Below, one piece after another: positions 44,495 through 54,101 of a stretch of 64,000 nt of DNA. Below the pieces are notes generated by a model that worked only from the letters and a program-made list of their open reading frames with translations, was not told the DNA's origin and searched no databases. The stretch spans positions 97,513 to 161,512 of the forward strand of contig CAMYLV010000010.1 of NCBI GenBank assembly GCA_947259495.1. The letters run 5' to 3'. The translations under genes and the position numbers were made by a program. Origin of the DNA: an uncultured Desulfobacterales bacterium. GTDB taxonomy: Bacteria > Desulfobacterota > Desulfobacteria > Desulfobacterales > JAHEIW01. Within the stretch, counting starts at the first letter, position 1, and each line of letters starts with the position of its first letter.

Positions 44495-45652
44495 CTATCG
44501 ACGTCGACGCAATCGTTCAATTGACAGTCTGATACTTTCCTGCATTCTCGAAATCGCTTCCGCCAGTTCCCCGATTTCATCTTTGGCTTTGGTTTTAATC
44601 TCGATGCCAAGGTCTCCAATGCTGATGCGCTCGGCGACATCGGTTAAAGATTTAATTTTTTGGGTCAGCCGATGACTGTAAGTTGCAACAATCAGGCCGA
44701 TCAACAATAAGGTTCCACCGAGTATGGCCCATATGATCGCGCGCGTTTTTTCCGTCAGTTCAGCGGCGCGGGACTGCATGAGCTTAACAGGTCCGGTGAA
44801 TTCATCTAAATAGGTCGTTGCGGCAACAACAAACGGTGTTCCGGCAACAGGCGTGCAGACCATAAATTTTTCACGAAATTTTCCATCCTTGTCCTGCCAG
44901 GTGTAATACCCCTGAGATCGTTTACCGCCCTTTACGCCGGTGTATATTTTCCAGAAACCGGGAAAATTTCGGCCCAATGGTTTTTTCAATGTTGCCATAT
45001 CAATACTGATAATCTTGGGATTCACGTGCGCCCAGGTGCGCCAGATACCGTCCTGGCCGGGCATCTCATACAGCGCCGTGTAGCCTGTTAAGCCGACTTT
45101 CTGCACGGCAAGGGTTTTGAATCCCATATCATTCATAAAGTCTTCTTTGACCAGCCCGGGGTTGGCAAGCAGATATAACCGGCATTGAATGGCAACGGCG
45201 GTAGATAGATCCGCAATTTTTTCTTCTGCCATTTGGTTGACGATTTTTGTACTTTCATCGGTCAGCAAGGCTGCCATTTTGTCCTGCTGCCATACATAAA
45301 GCAGGCTTGCGCCTATCAGCAGAACCAGCGGAATGAAAAAAAACAGCACCAGCATTTTGATGCGTAAATTCAAAGGACCGGATTTGCGAGCCGACTGCAC
45401 CTGAACGTGTTCGGTGCCGGATCGGTCAAGCTTTATTTCGGGTTCGGCCGCCGGTATCTCCTTTTCCGTTGACTCGGTGGCCGTTTTGGTACCGGGCAAA
45501 TCGGCCGGCAACGCTGTTGACGATGCAGATGGCGGTTTGGAAACCATGATCATATGGGTGCACACGCGGCATTTAAAACGTGCTGCCGCACCTCTTATTT
45601 TCGAAGGGTCGATCCGGTATTTTTTGCCGCATTCCTCGCAGATGACAATCAT
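44495..45652 (-). CDS. zinc-ribbon/Cache/HAMP membrane sensor without output domain
   Basis: The protein has 385 residues. An N-terminal MJ0042-type zinc ribbon has Cys 5, 8, 28 and 31 (CEECGKKYRI and FKCRVC). A linker leads to TM1 (about 96-118) and a periplasmic Cache-like sensor (about 120-305, with GYTALYEM and GYYTWQDKDGKFREKFM). TM2 (about 309-331) is followed by a HAMP domain (about 332-385), and the protein stops directly after HAMP. It resembles a chemoreceptor with the signalling hairpin missing. The reversed placement of a metal-binding domain at the cytoplasmic N-terminus suggests that partner binding occurs there. Confidence 0.8.
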   Translation of the reverse strand: MIVICEECGKKYRIDPSKIRGAAARFKCRVCTHMIMVSKPPSASSTALPADLPGTKTATESTEKEIPAAEPEIKLDRSGTEHVQVQSARKSGPLNLRIKMLVLFFFIPLVLLIGASLLYVWQQDKMAALLTDESTKIVNQMAEEKIADLSTAVAIQCRLYLLANPGLVKEDFMNDMGFKTLAVQKVGLTGYTALYEMPGQDGIWRTWAHVNPKIISIDMATLKKPLGRNFPGFWKIYTGVKGGKRSQGYYTWQDKDGKFREKFMVCTPVAGTPFVVAATTYLDEFTGPVKLMQSRAAELTEKTRAIIWAILGGTLLLIGLIVATYSHRLTQKIKSLTDVAERISIGDLGIEIKTKAKDEIGELAEAISRMQESIRLSIERLRRRR

Positions 45653-45764
45653 GGTTGCACTCCTTAAAAAAGAATCCTAATTGAGCTGATTGGCCGACGG
45701 CCTTTTTGAATGGCAAAATATAAGATTCGCTTCATTGCGCTTCCGCAGGCAACAAAGATGGTGT

Positions 45765-46244
45765 TCAAGTTGGCAAATACTTTTTTTCACGTATCTTAAT
45801 CGCCATTGCTTTCAGGAAAGCATCTTTTTTTTCTTCACGTCGTATCTCACGGGCCAGATTGTCTATGAGCTCAGCAACGCGATGCCCGGGAAACTGCGAT
45901 AGTTTATAGCCCAGGCTGGCAACTTCTTCTTCAATCAGCACCTGGGCAATGGGCCCGACAGCAAGAGATAAATGGACCACCAGATAATCGAAAAAATCTT
46001 TGTCCAGCGCTGCAATTCCTTGCACCACCTTTTGGACCAGCCCATTTTGCATCAACTTAGCAATGAGCTCACGCATGGAACTCATTGTCAATCCGGTCTT
46101 CTGAGCCACTCTGCCCAGCGGGGTCTTTCCGTCTAATTCCATGAACACGGAAAGCATTTGAGGATCAAGCGGGAATTCTTCAATATCCTGCCGGACGACA
46201 CGTTTGAATACCATGGCGGATAATTCGCTTGACGAAAAATCCAT
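45765..46244 (-). CDS. winged-helix-like protein of the GTPase cluster
   Basis: This 159-residue protein has an N-terminal winged-helix pattern (MLSVFMELDGKTPLGRVAQ, then TGLTMSSMRELIAKLMQNGLV). A C-terminal helical domain contains IEEEVASLGYKLSQFP and ELIDNLAREIRREEKK. The C-terminal part resembles a domain that accompanies roadblock and DUF4388 proteins in deltaproteobacteria. DNA binding is possible but not shown; such winged helices often mediate protein contacts. I know no function. Confidence 0.6.
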   Translation of the reverse strand: MDFSSSELSAMVFKRVVRQDIEEFPLDPQMLSVFMELDGKTPLGRVAQKTGLTMSSMRELIAKLMQNGLVQKVVQGIAALDKDFFDYLVVHLSLAVGPIAQVLIEEEVASLGYKLSQFPGHRVAELIDNLAREIRREEKKDAFLKAMAIKIREKKYLPT

Positions 46245-46371
46245 GATTCTACCTCACGGGTGCCGTTTTTAATCTTGGGATCAACTCAAAAGCTGCATGG
46301 GTGCAGTTGACGATAAATCCCATTTGCATGTGGCGCCTTACATTCCGGACAAATGGGATTTAGCGGGAATG

Positions 46372-47193
46372 TTAATTAGACTCTTGAAGTTTTTTTAGTT
46401 CCTGTTTTAGGGCATTTAACTCGGAATGAATAAATTGTTTTAGCTCACCTACCGCTTCTGCCAGCGTGCCAGGAGACGAAGATACACCCGGATCACCTGC
46501 ATTGGCTCTGGGTGCGTCCGCGTGCTCTCGCAGCTCGACTTCCTGATTTATTGTTGCTTTCGCACGGGGCACCGCCTTTGCTGCCGTTTGAACTTGTTTG
46601 CGACCCGCCGTAGCAGCCTTTTTCTTCGAGACCTTATTTCTGAGCTGTTTGTATTTTTGCATCTCAGCTTGTAATATTTTTTTCTTATCAGCCCCTGCCA
46701 TATTTTCTGATAAAACCACCTCCTCCAGGCTTGAGAATACCGAATTTAAAATTTTAAACGTTTTCGGATGGGCATTGCCACGATTGGTTTTGATATATTG
46801 GCCGAGGGATGCCAGAAGTTGAAAAAACATCAAAATAATCTTTTCGTTTTTGTAGGTATTTTTCAAGCTCTCGATTTCGAAGAGTAAACCGGCCAATGCT
46901 TCTTCGGTAATCTCCCAGTCAATAGAGAGAACCAGATTCTTTAATTCGGCAAGGGGATAATCACCCGGCATTTGGCCGCCGTTTGCCCGGTTGGTCGTGA
47001 CTTCTTTTAAATCCACAATTTCCGCTTCGGCAGCAGGCTGTTCTTCTTTTTGATGCATATTTGCCGCCAAACCTTTATCATTGGATTCGATTGGGAGATC
47101 ACCATCAGAGGAGGCATCTTCTTCTCCAAAAAGGTCATCGAGGCGTTTGGCAATCTCAGAGTCTAAATTGTTGTCTTTGGTTTTATCGACCAC
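46372..47193 (-). CDS. hypothetical helical protein of the GTPase cluster
   Basis: The protein has 273 residues. An acidic, probably disordered start (1-75) precedes a helical core (about 78-190; LAELKNLVLSIDWEITEEAL, LFEIESLKNTYKNEKIILMFF). A basic Lys/Ala-rich linker and a C-terminal coiled coil (AVGELKQFIHSELNALKQEL) follow. Nothing matches a family I can name. It starts 9 bases after the GTPase gene ends, the closest spacing in the cluster, and is a candidate GTPase effector or scaffold. Confidence 0.6.
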   Translation of the reverse strand: MVDKTKDNNLDSEIAKRLDDLFGEEDASSDGDLPIESNDKGLAANMHQKEEQPAAEAEIVDLKEVTTNRANGGQMPGDYPLAELKNLVLSIDWEITEEALAGLLFEIESLKNTYKNEKIILMFFQLLASLGQYIKTNRGNAHPKTFKILNSVFSSLEEVVLSENMAGADKKKILQAEMQKYKQLRNKVSKKKAATAGRKQVQTAAKAVPRAKATINQEVELREHADAPRANAGDPGVSSSPGTLAEAVGELKQFIHSELNALKQELKKLQESN

Positions 47194-47202
47194 TTTCCCC
47201 TC

Positions 47203-47808
47203 CTATTTAAAATCCCGCTTAATGGACGCTACGGTCATAATGATGATTTTTTTCAACGTCGCTACGACATTGGTCCCCTTCAACGCGCTGGCAGAAAAAA
47301 AAGGCCTTTTCAGCTGGCTATTGAGATCATTTTCAAGAATATCGGTGGAAAGAAGCGGAATCCCCTGCTCTGAAAGATCTAATTTGTTATATTGCATGAC
47401 ACACGGAATCTTAAAGATACTCTTTTTATAATTAGAAAGATTTTCCTGCAGATTTTTTAAGGACAAAACATTCTTTTCGCGGCGGACAGCCATCGCATCG
47501 GCCACAAAAACAATGCCATCAACCCCTCTGAGTACCAGTCTCCGGGTGGCATTATATTTCACCTGCCCGGGTACGGTATAGAGTTGGATTTTAACATCAT
47601 AACCGTTGATCATGCCAATATCAAAAGGCAAAAAGTCGAAGAAAAGTGTGCGATCACCATGGGTTTTAACCGTGACCATCTCGGTGTTGATCCGCTTTCG
47701 GAATTTTTTGTATATATATTCCAGGTTTGTCGTTTTGCCGCCTCGACCGGGACCGTAATAGACAATTTTTACCTGGATATCTTTATTTTTTAGATTTACG
47801 AATGCCAT
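47203..47808 (-). CDS. MglA-like small GTPase
   Basis: From ATG at 47808 the protein has 201 residues; a GTG 19 codons upstream is less likely. It has P-loop VYYGPGRGGKTTN (residues 16-28), the MglA switch II signature YTVPGQV, and the base motif YNKLDL. It starts MAFVNLKNKDIQVKIVYYG as MglA proteins do. MglA controls cell polarity and type IV pilus placement in Myxococcus with the roadblock GAP MglB. Here a roadblock gene is directly upstream and a GspE-type ATPase is in the same run. Confidence 0.88.
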   Translation of the reverse strand: MAFVNLKNKDIQVKIVYYGPGRGGKTTNLEYIYKKFRKRINTEMVTVKTHGDRTLFFDFLPFDIGMINGYDVKIQLYTVPGQVKYNATRRLVLRGVDGIVFVADAMAVRREKNVLSLKNLQENLSNYKKSIFKIPCVMQYNKLDLSEQGIPLLSTDILENDLNSQLKRPFFSASALKGTNVVATLKKIIIMTVASIKRDFK

Positions 47809-47870
47809 ACGATAGCTTAACACACAAAAAACAAACATCCATGAGCGCAAATATATCAGGATCACCGGTC

Positions 47871-48275
47871 TTAAAGCGATAGGAGTGGCTCTAATATTGT
47901 TTTCAACTGCTCAACCGAATCGGCGACTTTCAATCTTAAAAATCCCAACGATATATCATTGCCGAAAATGGTAATCAGTAAAAATTCTGTCGTAATTTTA
48001 TTGAAATGGATATTTTCTTTTTTACCTTTATGAAACAGCAATGAAAATTCATTTTCGCCGATGATTTTGGCCATTGCGCTGACAGCACCGAAATTGCCGG
48101 CAGCCAAAGCCGCCAGCGAATAGATGTCGTGTTGCTTTTCTCCGTTGTCGAGGTTGGCGATGATATTGCCGGCCATATCAATCAGAAAAACACAGCGGAC
48201 CCCATTTTCAATCAGATCCTGATTTAAAATATCCTCTATTCGATCGAGCTGTTTTTGACCAAGCGTGTATGACAC
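47871..48275 (-). CDS. roadblock/LC7 protein (MglB-like)
   Basis: 134 residues from a GTG at 48275 preceded by AGGAGGGG at normal spacing, which decides the start over a frame running 19 codons further up. The roadblock pattern is clear: VRCVFLIDMAGNIIANLDNG, ALAAGNFGAVSAMAKIIGE, HFNKITTEFLLITIFGND, then a C-terminal helix. It is the first gene of the minus-strand cluster and lies just before the MglA-like GTPase. MglB-type dimers act as GTPase-activating partners and place MglA at the correct pole. Confidence 0.83.
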   Translation of the reverse strand: MSYTLGQKQLDRIEDILNQDLIENGVRCVFLIDMAGNIIANLDNGEKQHDIYSLAALAAGNFGAVSAMAKIIGENEFSLLFHKGKKENIHFNKITTEFLLITIFGNDISLGFLRLKVADSVEQLKTILEPLLSL

Positions 48276-48860
48276 TTGCCCCTCCTGAAAATTAGGTTGT
48301 CTAGTTTGATGAACGCGCCGGTGATTGACCAAGGATCAATTTAGGCGCAGGACCCTTTTGGAAATAATAACCCGCCGAACAAAACAGCGATGGGGTTCAA
48401 TATCCGACAGCACCTCTTTTGCCCCTGGTGATAAAAGGGTTTTAGATGGCGCATTTTGCCTGTCTGCATCAATGCAGCGCAAATAATAACGGATTTGAAG
48501 CACGCTGCGTGTTTCTGAGTTTGCGAATAACCTTAAATTCGGTATTTTTTTTAAAAACTTTAATATTATTCAGCAGATACGCCCTACTACACGCAAATCG
48601 ATAAAAAATTTAAAAAACGGCCCTTATGTTTCTTAAATTACAAAAAAAACGCCGTTTTAGCAAGCTAAATCTTTACGCTCCGATGGTTAGGTCTCGATTC
48701 ATTCGTACACATCCAGGGGCTTACAGGTCTGAGTGTCACAACATCCGAGCAAAAGGAATTGAGCGGCAGCGGTAAAACACGATTGTATCAAAGGGGGCAG
48801 CGCTCCAAACAGCGGCAGACAGACCCCAGCATTGGCTGTGACGCTTTTAAGGGCGGCGAT
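48276..48860. other. 585-base region upstream of the GTPase cluster
   Basis: No gene is supported here. It must contain the promoter of the roadblock/GTPase cluster; I find no convincing -35/-10 or sigma-54 site. A weak long-loop inverted repeat (AAAACGGC 48614-48621 with GCCGTTTT 48651-48658) is next to an A/T-rich stretch. Confidence 0.5.
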
Positions 48861-50732
48861 TCAGAATTTTTCTGAGTCTGCGAAATCCATAATAATCAAA
48901 ATGTCGCTGCCGTTTTGGGCGGAAATTTTTAAATTTGGATAGCGCTTTTTGAAGACCTTGATCATGGCGGCGTTTTCTCGTAATACCGTTGCTGAAAAAC
49001 GGGAATATTGATTTTCTTTGGCTATCTTTTCAAGGACTGCGAGAAGATAAGACGCGACCCCCATTCCCTGGTAATCTTCACGAACGACAAAGGCAATTTC
49101 GGCCTGTTGATTTTGTTCGTAAGCATAGGTCCCGATCGCTATAATCTCTTTGTGGCCGCCCTTCTGGACCAGGCCGAGAATGGACATGTTTTTATGGTAA
49201 TCAACGCTGGCCCAGTGTTTTTGAACGACCTCATGCGAAAAGGAGCGCATGCGATAGAAAAACCGCATAAAAATTGTCTTTTCCTGCAGTGAATAAAAGA
49301 AATTGCGATAAGCGATTTCATCCGAAGGCAAAAGGGGGCGAAATTCCGCCGTTTTTCCATTTTTCATCGTGAACGTACTCTTATATCCTTCCAAAAAAAG
49401 CAGATCTTCGGAAGACGGCGGCAACTGGTCGGCGAATATGTAATGGCGCTTTTTAGCTACATCGATGAGTTGCCCGCGGAATTTGGGATGCGCGATTTGC
49501 GCCAGTTCCATGACGCGCTGGTAAATGCTTTTACCCTGCAGCTCGGCGATTCCATATTCGGTAATGACAAAGTTGACATCCCCGCGAGTGGTCGCAACCC
49601 CGGCGCCTTTACTTAAATGCGATACAATACGTGAAACCCTACCGTTCTGAGCCGTCGACGGCAGTGCCACGATCGAAAATCCGCCTTTGGACATGGAACT
49701 GCCCCTTAAAAAGTCAACCTGGTCTCCGATACCGCTGTAAAACATGTGTCCCATGGAATCCGAGCAAATCTGACCGGTTAGATCCACCTCCAGGGCCGAG
49801 CTGATGGAAACCAGATTATCATTGCGCGCGATAACCGTGGGATCATTTACATATTCGGATGAACGAAAATAAAATACAGGGTTATTATCGACATAATCAT
49901 ACAATTTTTTTGAACCCATGCACAAAGAGGTAACCACCCTGCCGGGCAACAGCGTTTTTTTCTTGTTGGTAATCACCTTTTTTTTAAATAGCGGCAGCAG
50001 ACCATCGGTAATCAGCTGGGTATGCAGGCCCAGATCCTTTTTATTGTCCAGATACTGCACGATGGCAACCGGCAGATGACCGAACCCGATCTGGAGCGTG
50101 GCCTCGTCATCAATCAACTGGGAGACGAAATGTCCGATGCGGCGAGCAATTTTAGTGTCTTTTACAGCAGGAAACATCTCCACCAGGGGCTCCTCAAAAG
50201 GCACCAGCCAGTCGATCTCATCGACGTGCACAAAACTATCTCCCCAGGTGCGCGGCATCCGCGGATTGACCTGGGCAATGACCAAGTGCGAATTTTCCAA
50301 TCCCGAACGGGTGATATCCACCGAGACACCCAGGCTGCAATAACCGAACTTATCCGGTGGGCTGACCTGTACCAGCGACACATCGAGTCCGATGAGATGG
50401 CTGGCAAACATGCGGGGTATCTGGGATAGATAGGCCGGAATATAATCAATTTTACCGTCAAACGCCGCCTTACGCATACTGTCGCTGATAAAAAACAACT
50501 TGAGGGAAAACCTCCGCCGAAACGATTCTTCGTCAATGTACTGCGAAAATGTCGAAGACAACATTTGATAGACCATAATGTCCTGAATGCTTGAATCATT
50601 GACCATGGCCTTGATCAGATGCTGGGGTTCGCCACATCCAGTACCGATAAAAACACGGCTGCCGCTTTTTATCCGGGAGATAGCTGTTGCCGCATCAACA
50701 ATCTTATCCGGACATAGTTGTTTTAATTCCAT
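48861..50732 (-). CDS. acetyl-CoA hydrolase/transferase-GNAT fusion
   Basis: About 623 residues from ATG at 50732, chosen because GGAG precedes it at good spacing; in-frame ATGs lie 11 and 31 codons upstream. The first 440 residues are a CoA-transferase/acetyl-CoA hydrolase (SRVFIGTGCGEPQ, QIGFGHLPVAIVQ, the Glu-containing ITEYGIAELQGKS and the AHPKFRGQL block). The last 160 residues form a GNAT acetyltransferase (AFVVREDYQGMGVASYLL with the QGMGVA acetyl-CoA loop). Such fusions occur in deltaproteobacteria. The CoA-transferase part may exchange CoA between acetate and other acids; the GNAT part may acetylate a protein. It stands alone. Confidence 0.85.
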   Translation of the reverse strand: MELKQLCPDKIVDAATAISRIKSGSRVFIGTGCGEPQHLIKAMVNDSSIQDIMVYQMLSSTFSQYIDEESFRRRFSLKLFFISDSMRKAAFDGKIDYIPAYLSQIPRMFASHLIGLDVSLVQVSPPDKFGYCSLGVSVDITRSGLENSHLVIAQVNPRMPRTWGDSFVHVDEIDWLVPFEEPLVEMFPAVKDTKIARRIGHFVSQLIDDEATLQIGFGHLPVAIVQYLDNKKDLGLHTQLITDGLLPLFKKKVITNKKKTLLPGRVVTSLCMGSKKLYDYVDNNPVFYFRSSEYVNDPTVIARNDNLVSISSALEVDLTGQICSDSMGHMFYSGIGDQVDFLRGSSMSKGGFSIVALPSTAQNGRVSRIVSHLSKGAGVATTRGDVNFVITEYGIAELQGKSIYQRVMELAQIAHPKFRGQLIDVAKKRHYIFADQLPPSSEDLLFLEGYKSTFTMKNGKTAEFRPLLPSDEIAYRNFFYSLQEKTIFMRFFYRMRSFSHEVVQKHWASVDYHKNMSILGLVQKGGHKEIIAIGTYAYEQNQQAEIAFVVREDYQGMGVASYLLAVLEKIAKENQYSRFSATVLRENAAMIKVFKKRYPNLKISAQNGSDILIIMDFADSEKF

Positions 50733-50951
50733 CGGAGTACTCCGCTTATTGCTTGGATTTTCCATTCGATCCCATTCGGTCTTGATGCCAGGCATCCATA
50801 ATAATACGAATTTATAATAAATCAACTTTAACAGCGTAAAGCAATCGCTGCCGTGCTCGTATCAACAACAATTTGTTTTCTGTTAAAAAAGACCCTATAC
50901 TATATTCCATCAGGTCGATATATTCGAAAATGAGCCGACATGAGATATTAA

Positions 50952-51659
50952 ATGATGAAATCTTCCAAAACCAAGGGGCTGTTTCGCCCGTTTGAAGATC
51001 TCAAAACCCTTCTGGACGACCGTTCGATGCGGCTTAAAGCGGACACGTCCGCCCTAACGCCGCAAACCCCGATGTCTGAACCCAATCCGGATCAAGACCG
51101 GGCGATTTTTGAAGCCGCCATGGCGAATGTCGAAAAAATACCGCAAAACACCTGCGCTGATCTTGATTCCCAAAATTTTGTGATATCGCCGCCGCATAAA
51201 ACGGATGCATCCGAGGCGTTGCTTGACTTGGAAGAGCTCGTTAAAACCGGCAAGGGATTTGTGGTCGCGCACACCGCCGAATATATCGAGGGTACGGGCT
51301 ACAATGTGAACCGCGCCGTCGCCAAGCGTCTTCACAGCGGCGAATATGCCGTTCAGGGACATATCGATCTTCATGGCCAGAGTGTGAAGGGTGCCCGGAC
51401 TCTTTTTGATCGATTTATAAGAGAGAGTATCTCCAGTGGCAAAAGAATGATTTTAATCATTCACGGGCGGGGCCTTTCTTCACCGGCCGATCCGGTCTTA
51501 AAAACAAATGTCATTCAATGGCTCACCAGCGGACCCTGGCGCAAGTGGGTTTTGGCTTTCGCCAGTGCCCGGTTGTGCGACGGCGGCGCGGGCGCCACTT
51601 ATGTTCTGTTAAGACGACGACCGGTTACTAAGCGATTAAAAAGGAAGAAGCACCTGTGA
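50952..51659 (+). CDS. Smr-domain protein
   Basis: This 235-residue protein has a disordered N-terminus (1-130) and a C-terminal Smr domain (about 138-225) with the conserved DLHGQSVKGA and IIHGRGLSSPA motifs. Stand-alone Smr (MutS2-C-terminal-like) proteins are DNA or RNA nickases; in bacteria some are collision-dependent endonucleases in ribosome rescue. It is directly upstream of fusA, but fusA has its own promoter right after the smr stop, so the link may be positional only. Confidence 0.83.
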   Translation: MMKSSKTKGLFRPFEDLKTLLDDRSMRLKADTSALTPQTPMSEPNPDQDRAIFEAAMANVEKIPQNTCADLDSQNFVISPPHKTDASEALLDLEELVKTGKGFVVAHTAEYIEGTGYNVNRAVAKRLHSGEYAVQGHIDLHGQSVKGARTLFDRFIRESISSGKRMILIIHGRGLSSPADPVLKTNVIQWLTSGPWRKWVLAFASARLCDGGAGATYVLLRRRPVTKRLKRKKHL

Positions 51660-51667
51660 AAAAATAC

Positions 51668-51696
51668 TTGACAAAAGCAAAATAGATCATTAATAT
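51668..51696 (+). promoter_or_regulatory. strong sigma-70 promoter of fusA
   Basis: TTGACA (51668-51673) and TAATAT (51691-51696) are separated by exactly 17 bases, close to the consensus. The promoter starts 8 bases after the smr stop and would begin transcription about 80 bases before the fusA ATG. Confidence 0.75.
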
Positions 51697-51724
51697 TTGC
51701 GGTTTTAAATAAATTGACAGCCTC

Positions 51725-51758
51725 CCCCCATCGCGCTTTTCAGCAGATGGGGGTTTTT
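51725..51758 (+). terminator. terminator/attenuator hairpin in the fusA leader
   Basis: Arms CCCCCAT and ATGGGGG enclose a 15-base loop and are followed by TTTTT. The hairpin is downstream of the fusA promoter and upstream of its AAGGA ribosome site. It may end smr transcripts and also attenuate fusA. Confidence 0.65.
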
Positions 51759-51784
51759 AATCCAACACGTTGAAGGAACGCAAC

Positions 51785-53872
51785 ATGAGTAAAGACATCC
51801 GGAAGGTCAGAAATATCGGTATCAGTGCGCATATAGACTCGGGCAAAACAACGTTGACCGAGCGTATTCTATACTACACCCAGCGCATCCACACGATGCA
51901 CGACGTTAAAGGCAAAGACGGTGTGGGCGCAACCATGGATTCGATGGAACTTGAAAAGGAGCGCGGCATCACCATTGCTTCAGCAGCCACTTACTGCGAA
52001 TGGCAGGACCACGAAATCAATATCATCGACACGCCCGGTCATGTCGACTTTACGATAGAGGTTGAGCGCTCCCTGAGGGTCCTGGACGGCGCTATCCTGG
52101 TCCTTTGTGCCGTTGCCGGAGTTCAATCTCAGTCAATTACCGTCGACCAGCAAATGAAGCGCTATAAAGTTCCCGGCATCGCTTTTGTCAACAAGTGCGA
52201 CCGCAGCGGTGCCAACCCGGACCGTGTGATGGGACAGCTTAGAGAAAAGCTGGGGCATAATGCTGCCGCAATGCAATTACCCACTGGACTGGAAGCTGAT
52301 TTCGAAGGTGTGATCGACCTGGTCTCTATGAAGGCCCTCTATTTCGACGGTGATAAAGGCGAAACAGTCCGTCCCGCAGAAATCCCGGAAAAATTGCTGC
52401 CCGCCGCGCAAACTGCGCGTGAATTACTCATCGATCAGGCCTCCATGTTTTCAGATACGCTGACCGAAGCCATACTTGAAGAAAAGGAAGTCACCGCAGA
52501 AATGATTATCGGCGGTGTCCGCCAGGGCGTCATTGAACGCCGGTTAACACCGGTATACATGGGTTCCGCCTATAAAAACAAAGGTATTCAGCCGCTATTG
52601 GATGCGGTTACCCAGCTGTTGCCCTGCCCGCTCGACATAGAAAACGAGGCCCTGGACATGAATAAAGCAGAGCAACCGGTCGTGCTTCGTAACGAAAATG
52701 ACAAGCCTCTGGTGGCGTTGGCCTTTAAGCTGGAAGACGGTCCCTACGGCCAGTTAACGTATATCCGTGTTTATCAGGGGTCGCTAACCAAAGGGGATAC
52801 GATCGTAAACGTGCGCACTGGAAAAAAAGTAAAGGTTGGCCGCGTTATCCGTATGCATGCGGATCAGATGGAGGACATCGATGCCATTTCCGCCGGTTAT
52901 ATCGGTGCGCTGTTCGGTGTAGATTGTGCTTCCGGAGACAGCTTCGTTGCCCCTGGACTCAGTCTGACCATGACATCCATGTATGTGCCCGAGCCGGTGA
53001 TATCTTTAGCCATATTTCCGAAGGACACCAAATCAGAAGTCAATGTGTCCAAAGCCCTGGGGCGATTTACCAAAGAGGACCCGACCTTCAAGGTTTTTGT
53101 GAATGCAGAAACCGGAGATACGATTATTTCGGGAATGGGGGAACTGCATCTGGACGTCTACATCGAGCGCATGCGGCGCGAGTATCAGGCTGAGGTTACC
53201 ACCAGCCCGCCGCGCGTGGCCTATCGTGAAACCATTACCCAAAGGGCCGAATTTGATTATACCCACAAAAAACAAACCGGCGGCGCCGGTCAATTCGGAA
53301 GGGTTGCCGGATATATGGAACCGGTTCAAAATGAGGATTTTGTTTTTGAGAATAAGGTTGTGGGCGGTGCGATTCCGACTCAGTATATCAGCGCCTGTGA
53401 AAAGGGCTTTAGAAAGTGCATGCTAAAAGGCCCCAAAATGGAGTATCCCGTTACCGGGATCCGGGTTGTCATCAACGACGGTGCTTCTCATTCGGTGGAT
53501 TCCTCCGATATGGCTTTTCAGGCGGCGGCCCGCCACGCATTTTTGCAGGGATATGCCAAAGCCAAATCCGTTATTCAGGAGCCAATTATGAAAGTGGTGG
53601 TGGAAACCCCCACTGAATTTCAGGGCGCTGTCATGTCAACCCTAAACCAGCGTCGTGCAATGATAGTGGGCTCGCAGGATGAGGGGCCTTTCAGTGAAAT
53701 CGAAGCCCAGGTCCCGTTGTCCGAGATGTTTGGTTATTCCACCGATTTAAGATCTGTAACCAAGGGACAGGCACAATTTACGATGGAATTTCTAACCTAC
53801 AGACAGGTTCCGCAGACAATCACCGATGAGTTGGCAAAAAAATCGGCAGCGGATAAAAAGAACGTTGCCTAA
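51785..53872 (+). CDS. fusA: elongation factor G, spirochaete/delta (mtEFG1-like) type
   Basis: 695 residues from ATG at 51785 with AAGGA upstream; a TTG five codons earlier is in frame. EF-G domains I-V are complete: G1 [10 protein letters not shown]2 region [13 protein letters not shown]3 DTPGHVDF, G4 NKCD, and later [15 protein letters not shown] and [18 protein letters not shown] (Ser for the usual Ala) and the insertion [24 protein letters not shown] are characteristic of the spdEFG/mitochondrial EF-G1 branch. It catalyses ribosomal translocation; organisms with this branch often carry a second EF-G for recycling. It stands apart from the str operon, as no rpsL or tuf adjoins. Confidence 0.9.
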   Translation: MSKDIRKVRNIGISAHIDSGKTTLTERILYYTQRIHTMHDVKGKDGVGATMDSMELEKERGITIASAATYCEWQDHEINIIDTPGHVDFTIEVERSLRVLDGAILVLCAVAGVQSQSITVDQQMKRYKVPGIAFVNKCDRSGANPDRVMGQLREKLGHNAAAMQLPTGLEADFEGVIDLVSMKALYFDGDKGETVRPAEIPEKLLPAAQTARELLIDQASMFSDTLTEAILEEKEVTAEMIIGGVRQGVIERRLTPVYMGSAYKNKGIQPLLDAVTQLLPCPLDIENEALDMNKAEQPVVLRNENDKPLVALAFKLEDGPYGQLTYIRVYQGSLTKGDTIVNVRTGKKVKVGRVIRMHADQMEDIDAISAGYIGALFGVDCASGDSFVAPGLSLTMTSMYVPEPVISLAIFPKDTKSEVNVSKALGRFTKEDPTFKVFVNAETGDTIISGMGELHLDVYIERMRREYQAEVTTSPPRVAYRETITQRAEFDYTHKKQTGGAGQFGRVAGYMEPVQNEDFVFENKVVGGAIPTQYISACEKGFRKCMLKGPKMEYPVTGIRVVINDGASHSVDSSDMAFQAAARHAFLQGYAKAKSVIQEPIMKVVVETPTEFQGAVMSTLNQRRAMIVGSQDEGPFSEIEAQVPLSEMFGYSTDLRSVTKGQAQFTMEFLTYRQVPQTITDELAKKSAADKKNVA

Positions 53873-54101
53873 AAATAGTTGCGCGTTGCGCCATACCTGC
53901 TATAGACTGCATGCAATACGCTGATTTCGACATCCAATGGCTGAAATAAAGGGCTTCAAAAATAAAAAACTGTTGTATGACACTCCCCAAAAGGCTGATT
54001 TCGATAACAGCGAGTTTCCAATTCACAGGCCTCAGATCAGTAAAAAGATAATTGCAAGGCCGACCGCCAACATTTGTTACATGCGGGAAAGGAATATTAG
54101 C

